DNA from: Epithemia pelagica
Lineage: Eukaryota; Bacillariophyta; Bacillariophyceae; Surirellales; Surirellaceae
Length of the DNA: 64,000 nt
Reading direction: 5' to 3'
NCBI GenBank assembly: GCA_946965045.2
Contig: OX337230.1
Span: 2,356,001 to 2,420,000, forward strand
The position numbers and the translations under genes were made by a program. Positions 36,922 to 48,367 of the stretch are shown here, piece by piece; the stretch's first letter is position 1, and each line of letters begins with the position of its first letter. Below the pieces are notes generated by a model. It was not told the DNA's origin. It searched no databases and worked only from the letters and a program-made list of their open reading frames with translations.

Positions 36922-39900
36922 ATGACGGAGCCTCGCTTGTTGCAGTTGTTCCGACTAGCCAATGCCACCTTGTATTCGTTGCCGATACCTCCTGAAGCTA
37001 CAGCAGCCCTGGAGGGAGATGAGACCACCCGAGTCGCTGCCGCCAATGAGTTCTTGGTGGAACTTCAATCACGCAATGTTCGTCGAAAGATTCTCTCCCT
37101 TCAACAAAGATATCGAGATCAACAACACCTAGAACAACAACAAACGAGTATAGGACACGAAGGGATCTCAAATCGGAACAGCCGTCGAAGAAGAAAGCCA
37201 GGAGAAGTGAATCATGAGGCGAGTGGTGTATCATCGGAAACGGGTGTTCAGATTGAAATGGGTTCGTCGTGGCTTGCCTTTTTGGCGGTCTTGTGTCAAA
37301 TGCAGCCAGATGGTTCCTCGTTTATATCTTTTCCACCGGAACGGTTGTTTGCGGCTCAATCGGTGTTGCATCGAGCGCGACGTAACAAGCTGGTAGACGC
37401 GGTAGATCTCGAGGTGGAATCAGAGTCTCAGTGGTTGGACGAATCCACCGCTCTGGGAATGTATCGCGATACACAGTTTGTGACTCCCATGCTTCATGCC
37501 TACCAACAATGCATGACAGTGTGGAATCCCTTCGTCGCGGACGTCCTCCACCATTGCTACTTTCAGAATCGTAGAAATACCGAAACACGGGAGGAAGACG
37601 ACGAAGAACAAGTCAAGGGAGAAATCATGCTCTTGACCCTCGCCTCCTGCTCATACATTACTGCGTGTCAACCTGCTGAAGCAGCCCAACGAACGGCCAT
37701 TCTCGAAGCGTTGGGGTCGGCCATTGCTACCATATCGTTGCGTATCCGTTACTTGAAGAACAGTCACAACAACCAGCCGCCACCCTCCTCTCCCTTGGCC
37801 GCTGGTTCCACGCCTTCTTCCGATACAGCGCAAAATTTGTCCAGTTCTGATCATTCTAGTCTCGTCTGGATGATAAGCGAAGCGTTTCATCATGTCTTTG
37901 ACCGTGCGCAAGCATTCCACTTGGATCCTTTGGCCTTGAGTACCTCCTTGACCTTGACCTTGGGTGCCTTACCGGATACCATTCTCAGCAGTCCAGGTGG
38001 TGCCCGTGGACGACTCTCGGTAGATCCTCGTTCGCTCGAAGCAGCCGTGACGGAATTACGTGGTCGGGGATTCCATGATCTTTGGACTGCCTTGCAACAC
38101 GTTGGATCCTTGTTATCCTTGAACAACAGCAACAACAACCACACGGCCCATCCCTTTTTGGTCTTGACGACTCTGGAGAAATGGGCCCGGTTTCTATGTG
38201 TACCCCAAGAAAAAGTGAATGAGATTTCGAGTCTTCTTAGTCAGTTCCTTTCATCCAATGAACCCAAGGATCATGCGGCCGCCCTCTTGTTTTTGACATC
38301 GGTGTTTGAGGGAGGGAGATGGACCGAAGAACAAGTACTCTCGTTTGGTCTGGGCCTGTCTGGACATCAACTGGTACTCGGAAAAAAGAAACAATCCAGC
38401 CGATCAAGGCGACGGCACAAGGAAATGGTTTCCAATAAGACTAGCAACAACAATGTGGAACAAGCCCAGCGTGAGGTGGTAGAGCGAGGGGCTGTCGCAT
38501 GTCAGGTCGCCGTGGCAATCTGGTCTCCGTTAAATACCTTGTTTCGATCCGTTTTGGATGCAACATTGGAGCCTGGTGAAGTGGATGGTGAAGGACCCAT
38601 TGGATGTGTCGCAACTGCCACCCACACCTGTTTGCCCTTTCTCTTGTTACTCAAGCAGCAAGAGATGCCACGAGGACATGAATTGTTTCAACAGCTCGCC
38701 CATGCTCTGGTTCAACTCTGTAGCTCGTCGAACCAAACAGTTCGATCCTTGGCTTTTCCACCAATCTATGCCTTATACAGGGCCGCCGTATCCAAATGTC
38801 GAGAACAACAAGAACAGAGTGCTTCCAACAGTCACCAAGATGACTTTGTTCTGGATATATTGCCTCAGGTGAGTACCTCCCGATTGGAAACGTACCAACT
38901 TTTTGAATATGTGCTCACAAATATTACAACAAAGTGTTTGACAAAACTGGCCGCGGCCTGCTTCTATCCGACCGACTACTTTGTTGATTTACGAGCCGAA
39001 TCAGATGAAGAGCTGGAGATTCATCGCAATGAAGTTCGTGATTTGTTCCGTGCCTTGACGGGAGGCGAAGATGAGGAAGGACATGAGGTTCCCCTGCCGT
39101 CGTTGCAATTGCTTCATCGAACAACCAAATCGTTATGGCAAGAAATGCAAAAGACACAACATCATCCTCCAGAAACCTATGTTCACACGCTTTCTGCACT
39201 GGCCAAACCTCTTGGACGCCTGGTACGACAGTGGCTGAGTACAGGACGGACCGAACCTCAGGACAGTCGCCTTTTTGTGCTCCAAGAGTCCTCGGAGCAA
39301 TGCTTGGTTCAGGTTCTTGAAATTCTGGCAACCTCTCTGTTGAGAATAAGCACTCTCTTCCACGATTCGCCAAATATGCAGGTAGTTCTCCCACTTTCTC
39401 GCACTCTCAACATTGCCGTGGCGTCGATGGCTCCAGTCTTGGGTGCATTGGCATCGTCCTCCGTGACACAAAGTAGTGTGGCCAAAGTTCTTCCATTAGC
39501 AACGAGGCTTGCGTTGCTGTCACTTCGCTTCTTGCCAGAACTGGCAACCTCTGAAAAGCTTGTCTATGAGATTCGAGGGACGATGCGAGGTCCCGGTGGC
39601 GAAGATCACGTGGGAAGTTTGTCCTTAATGAGACTAACAACGGAAAATGAAGCCTTGACTTCCCTCCTGGTGCAATCTGTCGCACCGGACATGAAGGACA
39701 TTTGTGCTACACACGAGTACTTGAAATCAGTGGAACAGTGTTGGGACGAATCTAGTCAAAACCCCAGAACCGTGCCCAAATCAAGACGGAACTTACTCGG
39801 AGTTATTTGCAGGCTGGAAGTTTCTTCGAGAGGTCAAGCTGGGGCTTCTGAAATGCTGACGAGTCTTGTGCATTCCTCGGTTTCGTTGATACTGTCGGTC

Positions 39901-41297
39901 GACACCAACAGACTCTCTGAACAATCCTTCTTCATGCTATGTGAAACATGTCATGATCTTGCTGCTTTAGCCCCTCTTTTTGCGCCTTCATTCTTCGATC
40001 AAGGAGAGAACAAGAAGTCTCTTGAAACTCTTCGACTAGCAGCAGTTCAACAATACATGACTTTAATTCATGACCTGGAAATTGATGGGACCATCCAACA
40101 GGTGAGACCAGTTGTGCGCAAATGCATCTATCAGCGTCGAACTCGTTATCTCACCTCTGTTCATAGTGGAACCGCCTTCGTGGTGCTCTGTTTTGCCTCT
40201 TTGTCACGTCAGGTAATTCAGATTGGGGAGAAACAACAGCCGTTGTCGCCCGTGATCTCATTTTGGCAGAGTGTCAGTCTGTTTCTCAGTTCTTCCAGAC
40301 TGGAGGCTCGCAGACGAGCGCAGTATTTGAGGATTCGGTCATTTCTCCTGACGTTGTCCCCGCAGGTCTCTTTGTGATGAGTATTGGTCAACGTTTCATC
40401 AATCAACCCAGTACAGAACCTTTACCCACTCCACATTGTATTAATGTACTGCTCGACGTCTCTTCGACAGTCATTGAAAGTTTGTTACTTCCTATGCCAG
40501 CCACAACAGAGGGCACTTTCTGTGATCCTCGGTGTTCCATTGCAGAAGCCTGGTTTGCCACTCTCGCCGGACTAGCCCGATCTCGTCAGGTTGTTTCCTC
40601 GAAAAATGACCCCGTCAGGCTGAACCAACTGTTAACGGATTCTGTCGTTGCGGCAGTTGCTCTTATCTTCTCTCCTAGACTCGGAAAAGATGAGATTGGC
40701 AGCAATGGCGACGCCCTCGGTGGAATGAGTATGGACGGACCACAGAGTCTCGCAATGATGGATTTCTTGTCAGCTTTTCTTGCTCTCGGTTCCGACAGCC
40801 TTGCTCGTTCCGTGGAGGAACTTGGAAAAAGGTTTCCATCACACGTACATGGTCAACCGATAACAGATGGAACGTTAGGCCTTGCAGTTCTTCTCAGCGC
40901 TCTGTTTCGGGCAATCCAGGGTGCATTGCCTCCATGGGTTGTGGAGAGCGTCCCGCTTGTGTTCTCCAACCTGTTTTGTTGCGGACTGGGACGAAATCTC
41001 ACCGTATTTGGAAATGTCATGCGAGCATCCATTGAACTAAGAGTTCCCGTTTCTTTCCCTTCTCCAATGAGGGGAGTACAACCGGGTCAATTACTGTCGG
41101 GTTACGCCTTTGACGGAATTCAGGAAAGCACCAAGTTAACCTTTGTGCAACAAGTCCTGGAGCTTGCCGAAGCGGACAATCACACGAGTTGGAAGAGACT
41201 GAAACACTGCATCAAGGCAGCTTGTGGAGGAAAGAAGAAAGACACGGACTTCCGACAAAAGCCATCTCTCACGAGATGGGAATTCGAACGGATATAA
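36922..41297 (+). CDS. Importin-beta/transportin-like HEAT-repeat karyopherin, one intron
   Basis: Exons 36922-40101 and 40167-41297 give 1436 aa. The intron 40102-40166 (65 bp, GTGAGA...CATAG) moves the frame so that QWNRLRGALF...ARDLILAECQSVSQFF joins smoothly; both exons are whole codons. The protein is a helical solenoid without catalytic motifs. The N-terminal block (LVELQSRNVRRKI... FAAQSVLHRARRNKL) and length resemble TNPO3/IPO13-type nuclear transport receptors, and the C-terminus (WKRLKHCIKAACGGKKKDTDF) matches a tail I recall from algal homologues. If correct, it carries cargo between nucleus and cytoplasm with Ran. An alternative splice (40213-40289) also keeps the frame but discards the better-looking exon sequence. 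A GTGAGT at 38869 could donate a 66-bp in-frame intron, but the region reads as coding. Confidence 0.65.
40102..40166 (+). other. Intron of the karyopherin-like gene
   Basis: 65 bp, GTGAGA donor after ATCCAACAG and a pyrimidine-rich CTCTGTTCATAG acceptor. Needed because the two coding frames differ by an offset that the 65-nt excision repairs. Confidence 0.7.
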
Positions 41298-41480
41298 CAA
41301 GAGTTCTGGTCACTACAGATCACGTCAAAAGTCTTTTCGACAAAACGGGAAGTATGTAGAAGGACGTATGGATACGGCATCGCGTAATGAATTATAGATT
41401 CTTATCTATCTTTCTAAGAAGTATGAAGACTGCTGTGCTGAAAATAGTAAGAGCACGTGACAGAATAGTCAACACACCCT

Positions 41481-42425
41481 CTAGATCACTGTGTTGAAGC
41501 GTTCCTTCCACATGTTGACGAGGTCCTCGTCGGTTGTGGACGGCTTACGCTGATAGGCACAAATCTTGCTTCCGGAACTTTGCAGGTGGTAGAACAAGTG
41601 ATCATGGGAATGATAATCTTCCCGCTGACAATCATGCACCAAGACAATGGTATGAGCTGCAGGAGCACCACGAGCGCTGGCATGCAAAAAGGAGACCGCC
41701 AAACATGCCTGACGCCATCGACCATCCACCATGTAGACATCAAAGGGTTCTGGTTCGGAGATCAAAGGAGCCAACTGGTAGTTGAGAGGATTTTTGGGCA
41801 TGTCGGTACGGGAAGGAAAGCCCCAAGCCTTGGTGGAACCAACATCGGCGAAGTAAAAGCGAAAGTACGAGTTCTTAAGCTTGGCACGGGTATCACTGAC
41901 ATAAACAGAATCGGAATCAATTCCAGCATAGCGAGGAACACCAACATGACCTGCGATAAGGGTGGATTCCCCCAGACCGTACTCAAAGACCGAGGAAGCA
42001 TTGCCGTAAATCTGCGCCAACTTGACACGGTCTTCATCGTTCAGACCACCGTTCGATTTGTTCTGCCAGTTTCGAATGTCAAAATGACGACGCAAGGGAG
42101 GGTCTTTCTGTTCTTTCGCGACAGACATTTGAAACGCCTCGTGAACAATCTTGTGGAAGCCTTCCTTGGACTGGGTTTCCCCAAGAGATGAGGCACGAGA
42201 CAGTTCCTCGACCGTCATCATGTTAAGGTCTGGGTTGTTAAGCATGATGGAAGAGGCATTGGAACCAACGCCATACGCTAAAGCACCTGATTGACGGGGG
42301 CTTCCCATCGGACCAAAGTCTTGAGGGGTATACAACACCAAACCGACCAGCAACACTACCGCTACAATGGCAATCGTGGATGGTCCCTTACGGCGACGAG
42401 ACAAAGAGTTTGCGGCGAGATTCAT
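41481..42425 (-). CDS. Type II membrane protein with SAM-methyltransferase-like core
   Basis: 314 aa. A basic N-terminus (NSLSRRRKGPS) precedes one membrane anchor (about 17-33, TIAIVAVVLLVGLVLYT), so the bulk should be luminal, as in Golgi enzymes. The core reads like a Rossmann methyltransferase: VFEYGLGESTLIAGHVG (glycine loop), YAGIDSDSVYV (acidic end of strand 2), FDVYMVDGRWRQACLAVSFLH and IVLVHDCQREDY. I recall multiple copies of this family in diatoms but no experimentally known substrate. Start is the ATG with the anchor directly behind it. Convergent with the karyopherin-like gene (183 bp between stops). Confidence 0.65.
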   Translation of the reverse strand: MNLAANSLSRRRKGPSTIAIVAVVLLVGLVLYTPQDFGPMGSPRQSGALAYGVGSNASSIMLNNPDLNMMTVEELSRASSLGETQSKEGFHKIVHEAFQMSVAKEQKDPPLRRHFDIRNWQNKSNGGLNDEDRVKLAQIYGNASSVFEYGLGESTLIAGHVGVPRYAGIDSDSVYVSDTRAKLKNSYFRFYFADVGSTKAWGFPSRTDMPKNPLNYQLAPLISEPEPFDVYMVDGRWRQACLAVSFLHASARGAPAAHTIVLVHDCQREDYHSHDHLFYHLQSSGSKICAYQRKPSTTDEDLVNMWKERFNTVI

Positions 42426-43640
42426 GGTAGAAGGAGAATGCTTTGGCTAGAAAGAAGACCCGAGGATTCAATGATACATGGGATGTAGATCGGAGGCAGA
42501 CCTTTGTGGTGGTGACAGGTTGTCACAACATGGATTCTGGAAGAAAGTCTCTTCCTAAAAGGCGTTGGATTGTGTCACATTTCCATCCAGAAAATACTCG
42601 CACGTAGTTCCGAGTCGAAGAAAGAAAGGTCGATCTCGACTATGGTCTTCTTTCCCCTAGTCTAGCTACAGAGGTATTGTTTGTTGCTGATGTTGCGTCC
42701 TAGGAGTATCCATATTCCAAAGACATAGACTCCTGCTTCTACGGTAGATGAGATAAAACACAAATAATGCAACCGATCATTATTTATCGTCCAGCTCCGA
42801 CTGGAGACGATTGCTTTTGCTGGTGAGAGAGTTGGGTAGACAACAATACAAAACAACCCTTATTTTCCTTGGCCATGGACTGTGCATATCGGTTGTTGCG
42901 TTTCTGTCTCTTGAGAAATCGATGCATGTCCCATTCCATTCTCTAGACCTTGAAGGGTAGCACAAAGCACAAGCACTGTAATGCATCTACTCTACCCTCT
43001 ACTCCAGTAGAACTGCTACTACTACAATAGCTATCTTCCAATAGATATAGCTACAATAGGATGATTTGCTTTGAGACATCCACTCTGCAACTAAGAACCA
43101 ACTATACGATACTTTACCGTATAGATTACCACTCGCTTCAAAGGGAATGGATAGGAGGAGATGGATATGACCCAGTGGTAATTCGTGTGCAGTCCGTGAG
43201 TTATCTTGATGCTCATCTGCGCGACTCCTTCCTCCTTCAGTCCATCACCATTACGCTCTAGCGCGTTAATGGAGTATAGGGGGTCTCAGTCATACTACCA
43301 CAGAAAAGCTACATTCATTCCCGCATTTACAATTAAAATAGCCGCTAGAGAGTGTAATACCGACCCCCAAAACTGAGCAATCAACGCAAGAGTAACAACA
43401 CAAGACGAGAAGCACAGATCACTATTAAGCCTCAAGATCTTGCCTGTCAATCAAACATAGGGTCTTCCACCAAAAAAAACACTAGCAGCGCGATTGAAAG
43501 ATTCATTCAGAGGAGAGAGAACGGACGATTCCTCTCTGACGACCACCGCCGCACAACCAGAAGAGAAAGAAACTGCCCTCGAATAGAACATTCCAACGCG
43601 CACATAAATCAAAAAATTACACACGTCTCCTCTTTCAACC
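42426..43640. other. 1.2-kb divergent intergenic region, no gene recognised
   Basis: Lies between the methyltransferase-like gene (-) and the RING gene (+). Only short frames, none with a motif. A few pyrimidine-rich CTACTACTAC-like runs occur near 42985-43055. Confidence 0.45.
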
Positions 43641-45599
43641 ATGTTTCACATTCAATTTGAACGCAACATTGAGCTGCCTGGAAGCTTTGTGGTATTGCAG
43701 GGAATGGATGGCGATGGCCTCATCAATACAGTCGATACGTCTCCCAATTTGAATGAGCAATGCGCCATGATTCCCGCTGTGGACAATCCTTCTTCTCCGA
43801 ATGAAGGCGTACCTCGTCCGGTCACTCCACCCTCTTTCTCTCCACAACAATCACAACCCAATTCTGCGCTACAACAGGCACTGGACCAATGGCATACGGA
43901 AACCTGCGTTCAAAATGCCACAGAAGAAGCTACGGAATGGTTACAACTGGTTCGACACAAGTTTGCAACACCTTCGGGAAATAACGGCAACAGTCCCAGC
44001 AGTCCGAGTCGTTCCCCCAAACCAGCCTCTCCGGTACCTATTTTAACCTCCTGTTCGCATCGGTTTTGGTTGCGCCAAGCACAATTGTTAGTCTTTCAAA
44101 ATTTGCCCCAGCCCGAGACGTGCTTGCGAGAAGTGGGTCCAGAGGATACCAGTTGTACGAACGATTGCTCGACGACGGTCTTGTTTCCTGGATCTATTGT
44201 CATGGGAGTGGCCTTGCATACCTTTGAATTTTCGACTAGCAGCAATTGCAGTCAAGAACCCTCATCGTCGTGGAAATACAAGGGCCAATGCAATCAGTGT
44301 CGTTGTCATGGTACACTCACCGCCGGTCGAATCCATTCGGGTTTGAGCAACGACGATCCTCCAGCGGAATTGCCCTTGGCCCATTGGCCCAAAGCAGGTC
44401 GATTGCAATTTCTGGAAATTCAAGCGTCTCCCCCCGTCGTCCCTCATTCAGGCTTTGTATTGTTTAGTGTCGATGGATATTCCGTTTTCGCCCCTGGATT
44501 GCCCACTTCTTCGCTCTTTACGGGGTTGTCGTCGTTAGAGAGTAGCAGCAGCGACTCGTCCACAACCCATTGGTGGTGGAAAGTCTCCTACGCCGCCGGT
44601 GCGGTAGTACGAGAAACAGTGGATTTGAAATCCAATGCAGTCGGAACCTTGCCCTATGGGACCTACGTACAAGTGACGCAAAAAGTCATTAATGCAGCAG
44701 GATTGTCGCGACTGCGGATTCGGGCCGCCCTCCAGCCCACCGACCCGAGTCAGACGAGCTGCCGCGTGTTGGAAGGATGGTGTTCGGAATTGCTCAATCC
44801 GCTTTCGGGAGAACGAGGGCCCATTGTGCAACCTCTTCCACTGCCCATTCCGACCCTGTTTCGAGTCGTACCGGCTCCACCAACATCCGCCACGAGATTA
44901 TCATCGTCCACTTCGGGTGTCGCCGTAGTTCGAGAACGAGTCGATTTGGCCAGTCCCGTGGTACGGCACATGAGAACGACCAATGACAGTAGTGGAGGAT
45001 GCTCCCCCATTCCAGTTCTGGGGCGACGGTATACGCAAGTACCACCCACGGATTGTTTGCCGCGAGTCCGATTGGGACCACAGGCCTTTGCCAGTCTGTA
45101 CTTGAATACGACACCACCTCGACGATATCCCATTATGCAACCTACCGGCCGTGTCGACGATCGCTTTGATCCCACCAAAGCTGGACTTTATCATTTTCAA
45201 GTCATTTACCAAGATTATCATGGCGCCAACACCAATGATGGTGCTATGACCGACATTAACACTTCAAGTCCTACAGCCTCGTGTGGAACAAATCCACGAA
45301 CCAGCAGTTGCACTAGTACAGCCACGACCTCGTCTTCCTCCTCTTGCGAAGTGTCCCCGGCCTCTCCCCAGAGTACCAGCCCACTTGTCGCTCCTTCGTC
45401 GTTGTGTGCCAATGCTGGTCATCGCAATCCCATTTGTGTCTGTTGTTTGGCCAAGGAGGCCGATGCGACCTTGATTCATGGAGATACCGGACACATTTGC
45501 TGTTGCTTGGAATGTGCTCGAATTTGCAAGGCACAAAGCCTCGGTTGTCCTCTCTGTCGCAAACCAATTACGGCCGTAATTCAACATTACTATTCGTAG
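43641..45599 (+). CDS. RING-finger E3 ubiquitin ligase with SH3-like repeats
   Basis: 652 aa. The C-terminus is a C3HC4 RING of the MDM2/IAP sub-type: CVCCLAKEADATLIH, GHICCCLECA, CPLCRKPI (about 604-648), followed by a short hydrophobic tail (TAVIQHYYS) as in dimeric RINGs of this type. Two related beta-rich segments precede it: one near 330-400 (YAAGAVVRETVDLKSNAVGTLPYGTYVQV, ending in EGWCSELL) and a second near 430-500 (GVAVVRERVDLASPVVRHM). Both look like SH3-type barrels. A Cys cluster CNQCRCHG near residue 218 may bind metal. Low-complexity Ser/Thr spans separate the parts. Substrates unknown. Start is ATG 43641 with a hydrophobic strand right behind it (FHIQFERNIELPGSFVVLQG). Confidence 0.78.
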   Translation: MFHIQFERNIELPGSFVVLQGMDGDGLINTVDTSPNLNEQCAMIPAVDNPSSPNEGVPRPVTPPSFSPQQSQPNSALQQALDQWHTETCVQNATEEATEWLQLVRHKFATPSGNNGNSPSSPSRSPKPASPVPILTSCSHRFWLRQAQLLVFQNLPQPETCLREVGPEDTSCTNDCSTTVLFPGSIVMGVALHTFEFSTSSNCSQEPSSSWKYKGQCNQCRCHGTLTAGRIHSGLSNDDPPAELPLAHWPKAGRLQFLEIQASPPVVPHSGFVLFSVDGYSVFAPGLPTSSLFTGLSSLESSSSDSSTTHWWWKVSYAAGAVVRETVDLKSNAVGTLPYGTYVQVTQKVINAAGLSRLRIRAALQPTDPSQTSCRVLEGWCSELLNPLSGERGPIVQPLPLPIPTLFRVVPAPPTSATRLSSSTSGVAVVRERVDLASPVVRHMRTTNDSSGGCSPIPVLGRRYTQVPPTDCLPRVRLGPQAFASLYLNTTPPRRYPIMQPTGRVDDRFDPTKAGLYHFQVIYQDYHGANTNDGAMTDINTSSPTASCGTNPRTSSCTSTATTSSSSSCEVSPASPQSTSPLVAPSSLCANAGHRNPICVCCLAKEADATLIHGDTGHICCCLECARICKAQSLGCPLCRKPITAVIQHYYS

Positions 45600-46032
45600 C
45601 AACAACAACAAACTACTACTAATCCAATGGAACTAGAAACAAGAAGAAAATGTTTTCGGCAAACAATCAAGGCCGTTACATTCTTCAAACCAAAGTCATT
45701 GAACTACATTAAATGGTACCTTATGTTGGTACTTACTATTATGGCCAAGGTGTAACCAAGTATAATTTCATGAAACGAGAAGAAACACAACGCATGCTAG
45801 TCCATTGGACTGGTTGAAAAACTTCAGGTTTCTCAATGATTTGGAAATGAAGGGTGACAAAACCAACAGACTACTGCGCGTCACCGCGAACGCGCATGTA
45901 CGTATCATCCTTGGACTTGGACGATCAAGTAGAATTGACGACAGACACAGTATTCTCTATGCTCCTGTCTTCCAAACAGAGCTTCCCTCAATATTCACAC
46001 ATGAGTCATTTCCTGTGCACTTGTACGTTCTC
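45600..46032. other. 3' spacer between convergent genes
   Basis: 433 bp between the RING gene stop (+) and the UBX gene stop (-). No gene recognised. Confidence 0.5.
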
Positions 46033-48117
46033 TTAGTCCTCTTTGCTGTCCGCGGACTTTGGGTCGTCGTCAGTGTCCTCTTTTTCTTCTTCTTGAGTCT
46101 TGACCCAAAAGGCCATCATTTTGGAACTTCCCACAGTGGCCACCGTACTTTCCTTGTCTTCAACATTGTTCCACGAAAAGCTTTGTTTACCGTTCAGGGT
46201 CGTTAGAATTACAGTTTCTCGTTCCAGTTCCAATACCACGTCTGCCCAATCAAATATCGTCGCCAAAGGTGTATCCGAGGAGAACCGTCGCTTCAAACGT
46301 TCTGGTGCTGGAGTCTCTCCTTGCGTAGTATTCGCGGTCAACGAGGCTGAGAGACGCAGAGCAATCGTCTTGACATCGGCCGATGGTTCGGGTTCATCGG
46401 GCAAATCTTGTTCCAACCTTTTTCGTCGTTCCAGTAGGGCTGCTTGTCGTTGCTCTTCTTGCAATTGTCGTTCCTTCTCCAAGGCCTCTTCTTTTTCTTG
46501 TCTTTCTTGTTCTTCGCGATCCGTCTTCGCACTGGAATGATACCCTGCTTTCCGTTCTTGGAACCATTCTATTTCTTGCAATTCCTTTTGCATTTGGACA
46601 TAACGTGCAGCATGTCGTTTCCGCAAGGCATTCATCCACGCGGCCATGATATCGGGTGAAGGTGGTGGGCTGGCATGATGCTGGGCCAAGAGTTTGGGTA
46701 CCAGTCCCCGTCCTCCTCCCGACGTGGGCCGAGCAGCATAGACAGCTGCCAAAATGGGACGTTTCGTCCCTTGACTGTTGGTGATGGAGAGTTTCAAACG
46801 TTTCATGGCGGCCGTGGCTTCGGGAGAACCAGGTAAAGCACTCCATAGGACAAAGGAACCCGTCTGGCCACCCTTGGGTCCACTTTTGCGTGCTTTGCGA
46901 TTGGCCATTCGCGACACGTCCTTACTCAAAAAGGCCGTCAATGCCGCAACGTCGGCAGAAATATGATTGTTGGCTTTCTTGCTGGCCCGTTTGGCTGCTG
47001 GGTGACTAGGGATCAACACCAGCAACAGCCGTGCTTGCGATCGGGCCAGAGCCAAGGCGTCGGACAATGATCCAGAATGTACTATACAGGGTGGCGTTTC
47101 CATGGATTTGCGTGAGACGGCAGAATCCTCCAGCTGGTACGCCTTTTGCAGGTAATCGCCAAAGTCCACCTGTTCTTTGGGTGCTGGAGCCGAGGATGAC
47201 ACTTGCTTGTCGCCAGTTTCGTCGTCATCATTGCTCTCTTCGCTATCTCCCTCCTCCACATCCTGCGGTTTGCCTCGTTTGTGGTTACTGCTCTTGAGTT
47301 GCTTTTTTGTAGTGGATTGCATCTTTATTTTTCGCTCCGGCAAAGGAACTGCAGTAGCCTTGTCCTTTGGTTCATCATCCTCACTGGTTGCCTCTGTTGG
47401 CGAAAAGTCCAAAAGGGCAATGACCATTCGTTCCAGGCCTTTGCCAATTCGACCCAATGTGGGCAAGTCGGCATCCTGTTCGGGCTCTTCCATGAGTGCC
47501 GCATGCAAACATCGTTGCAAGGCTTGACTGGTGACACGAATCACCTGTGTCATGAATTGGACCGTGGACACGGCCGCTTTTTGACTCACCACCAGAATCT
47601 CTTCAATCATGACCTGTGTCGCATCTGTACTGGTCAAGGCCAAGGGAGATTCCTCGTCCTCGTCATCATCTTCTTCTTCGTCGTCGTCTTCCTCCTCGTC
47701 TTCTTCTTCCTCGTCTTCATCATCTTCTTCCTCGTCATCATCGTCTTCCGACCCACCTCTTGGCAACTCCAGTACCGAAAGTATCGGAGGATGCGTGGTG
47801 AACGACTGCATAGCAGTAGATCCATGGGGTGGCATGGGTGGTCGTTGTCGTTGTTGATTCACCCACCCATCCAGCAGTGGTTGCCTTCCTCTCGGAATCG
47901 TGTTGCTTGTCACACTTGTCACTGTGAGCATCATGAGGATGATGGTGGTTGTCAATCGGGAAATGCTGCACCACAGTCGCGGAGCTGCCACCATGTCCCG
48001 ACGATTCGGCACGCCTCCCGATTGTGTGGTTCGCCGCCATGTCGATGAGGTGGAAGCAGCACGAAGGGTTGTTGTCGTTGTCATGGTCGATGTATCATTC
48101 GCTGCTCGCATACTCAT
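46033..48117 (-). CDS. UAS-UBX domain protein (FAF2/UBXD8-like) with hydrophobic leader
   Basis: 694 aa from ATG 48117. C-terminal order matches FAF1/FAF2: a UAS thioredoxin-like region (about 340-500, HSGSLSDALALARSQARLLLVLIPS ... VLWSALPGSPEA), a long charged helix (QEIEWFQERKAGYHSS... KEEALEKERQLQEEQRQ) and a UBX domain (TIALRLSASL ... RRFSSDTPLATIFDWADVVL) that docks on Cdc48/p97. The N-terminus is unlike FAF2: no UBA is seen, but a hydrophobic segment (LTTTIILMMLTVTSVTS, ~58-74) is followed by a PRGG motif and a ~35-residue Asp/Glu run (encoded near 47655-47750). This suggests the secretory route. Either an ER-membrane ERAD factor or the periplastidal sUBX of the SELMA import machinery would fit. 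Confidence 0.78.
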   Translation of the reverse strand: MSMRAANDTSTMTTTTTLRAASTSSTWRRTTQSGGVPNRRDMVAAPRLWCSISRLTTTIILMMLTVTSVTSNTIPRGRQPLLDGWVNQQRQRPPMPPHGSTAMQSFTTHPPILSVLELPRGGSEDDDDEEEDDEDEEEEDEEEDDDEEEDDDEDEESPLALTSTDATQVMIEEILVVSQKAAVSTVQFMTQVIRVTSQALQRCLHAALMEEPEQDADLPTLGRIGKGLERMVIALLDFSPTEATSEDDEPKDKATAVPLPERKIKMQSTTKKQLKSSNHKRGKPQDVEEGDSEESNDDDETGDKQVSSSAPAPKEQVDFGDYLQKAYQLEDSAVSRKSMETPPCIVHSGSLSDALALARSQARLLLVLIPSHPAAKRASKKANNHISADVAALTAFLSKDVSRMANRKARKSGPKGGQTGSFVLWSALPGSPEATAAMKRLKLSITNSQGTKRPILAAVYAARPTSGGGRGLVPKLLAQHHASPPPSPDIMAAWMNALRKRHAARYVQMQKELQEIEWFQERKAGYHSSAKTDREEQERQEKEEALEKERQLQEEQRQAALLERRKRLEQDLPDEPEPSADVKTIALRLSASLTANTTQGETPAPERLKRRFSSDTPLATIFDWADVVLELERETVILTTLNGKQSFSWNNVEDKESTVATVGSSKMMAFWVKTQEEEKEDTDDDPKSADSKED

Positions 48118-48367
48118 TGTCAACACAAATGTGACAGTCAGTCTCTGATTTCAACAGGATCTCTCCAAGCAAGCAAGATGTTGATTACCTTGCTCTGTCT
48201 TCTTCTTGATGCATATCCATATGATGCGAATGATGGTGTAGTGGCCGATCATACCACATTCCACGTGGCGGATGGAAGATCTCCCCATTCGCGACTGAAT
48301 AAATTTTAGTCGCATTAGGATGGTCAGGAGACGCTTTTCGATCGCATAGAATGAAACTTTCAAAAAA
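48118..48367. promoter_or_regulatory. Divergent promoter region (UBX / DUF7796-like)
   Basis: 250 bp between head-to-head starts at 48117 (-) and 48368 (+). No named element recognised. Confidence 0.4.

Noticed and set aside
38869-38934. GTGAGT...AAG stretch of 66 bp as an intron in the karyopherin-like gene
   Set aside because: The stretch is in frame, without a stop, and its translation looks like normal helical repeat sequence.
40213-40289. Alternative intron joining the two karyopherin frames
   Set aside because: It keeps the frame, but the 40102-40166 intron has a better donor and retains a more plausible exon sequence.
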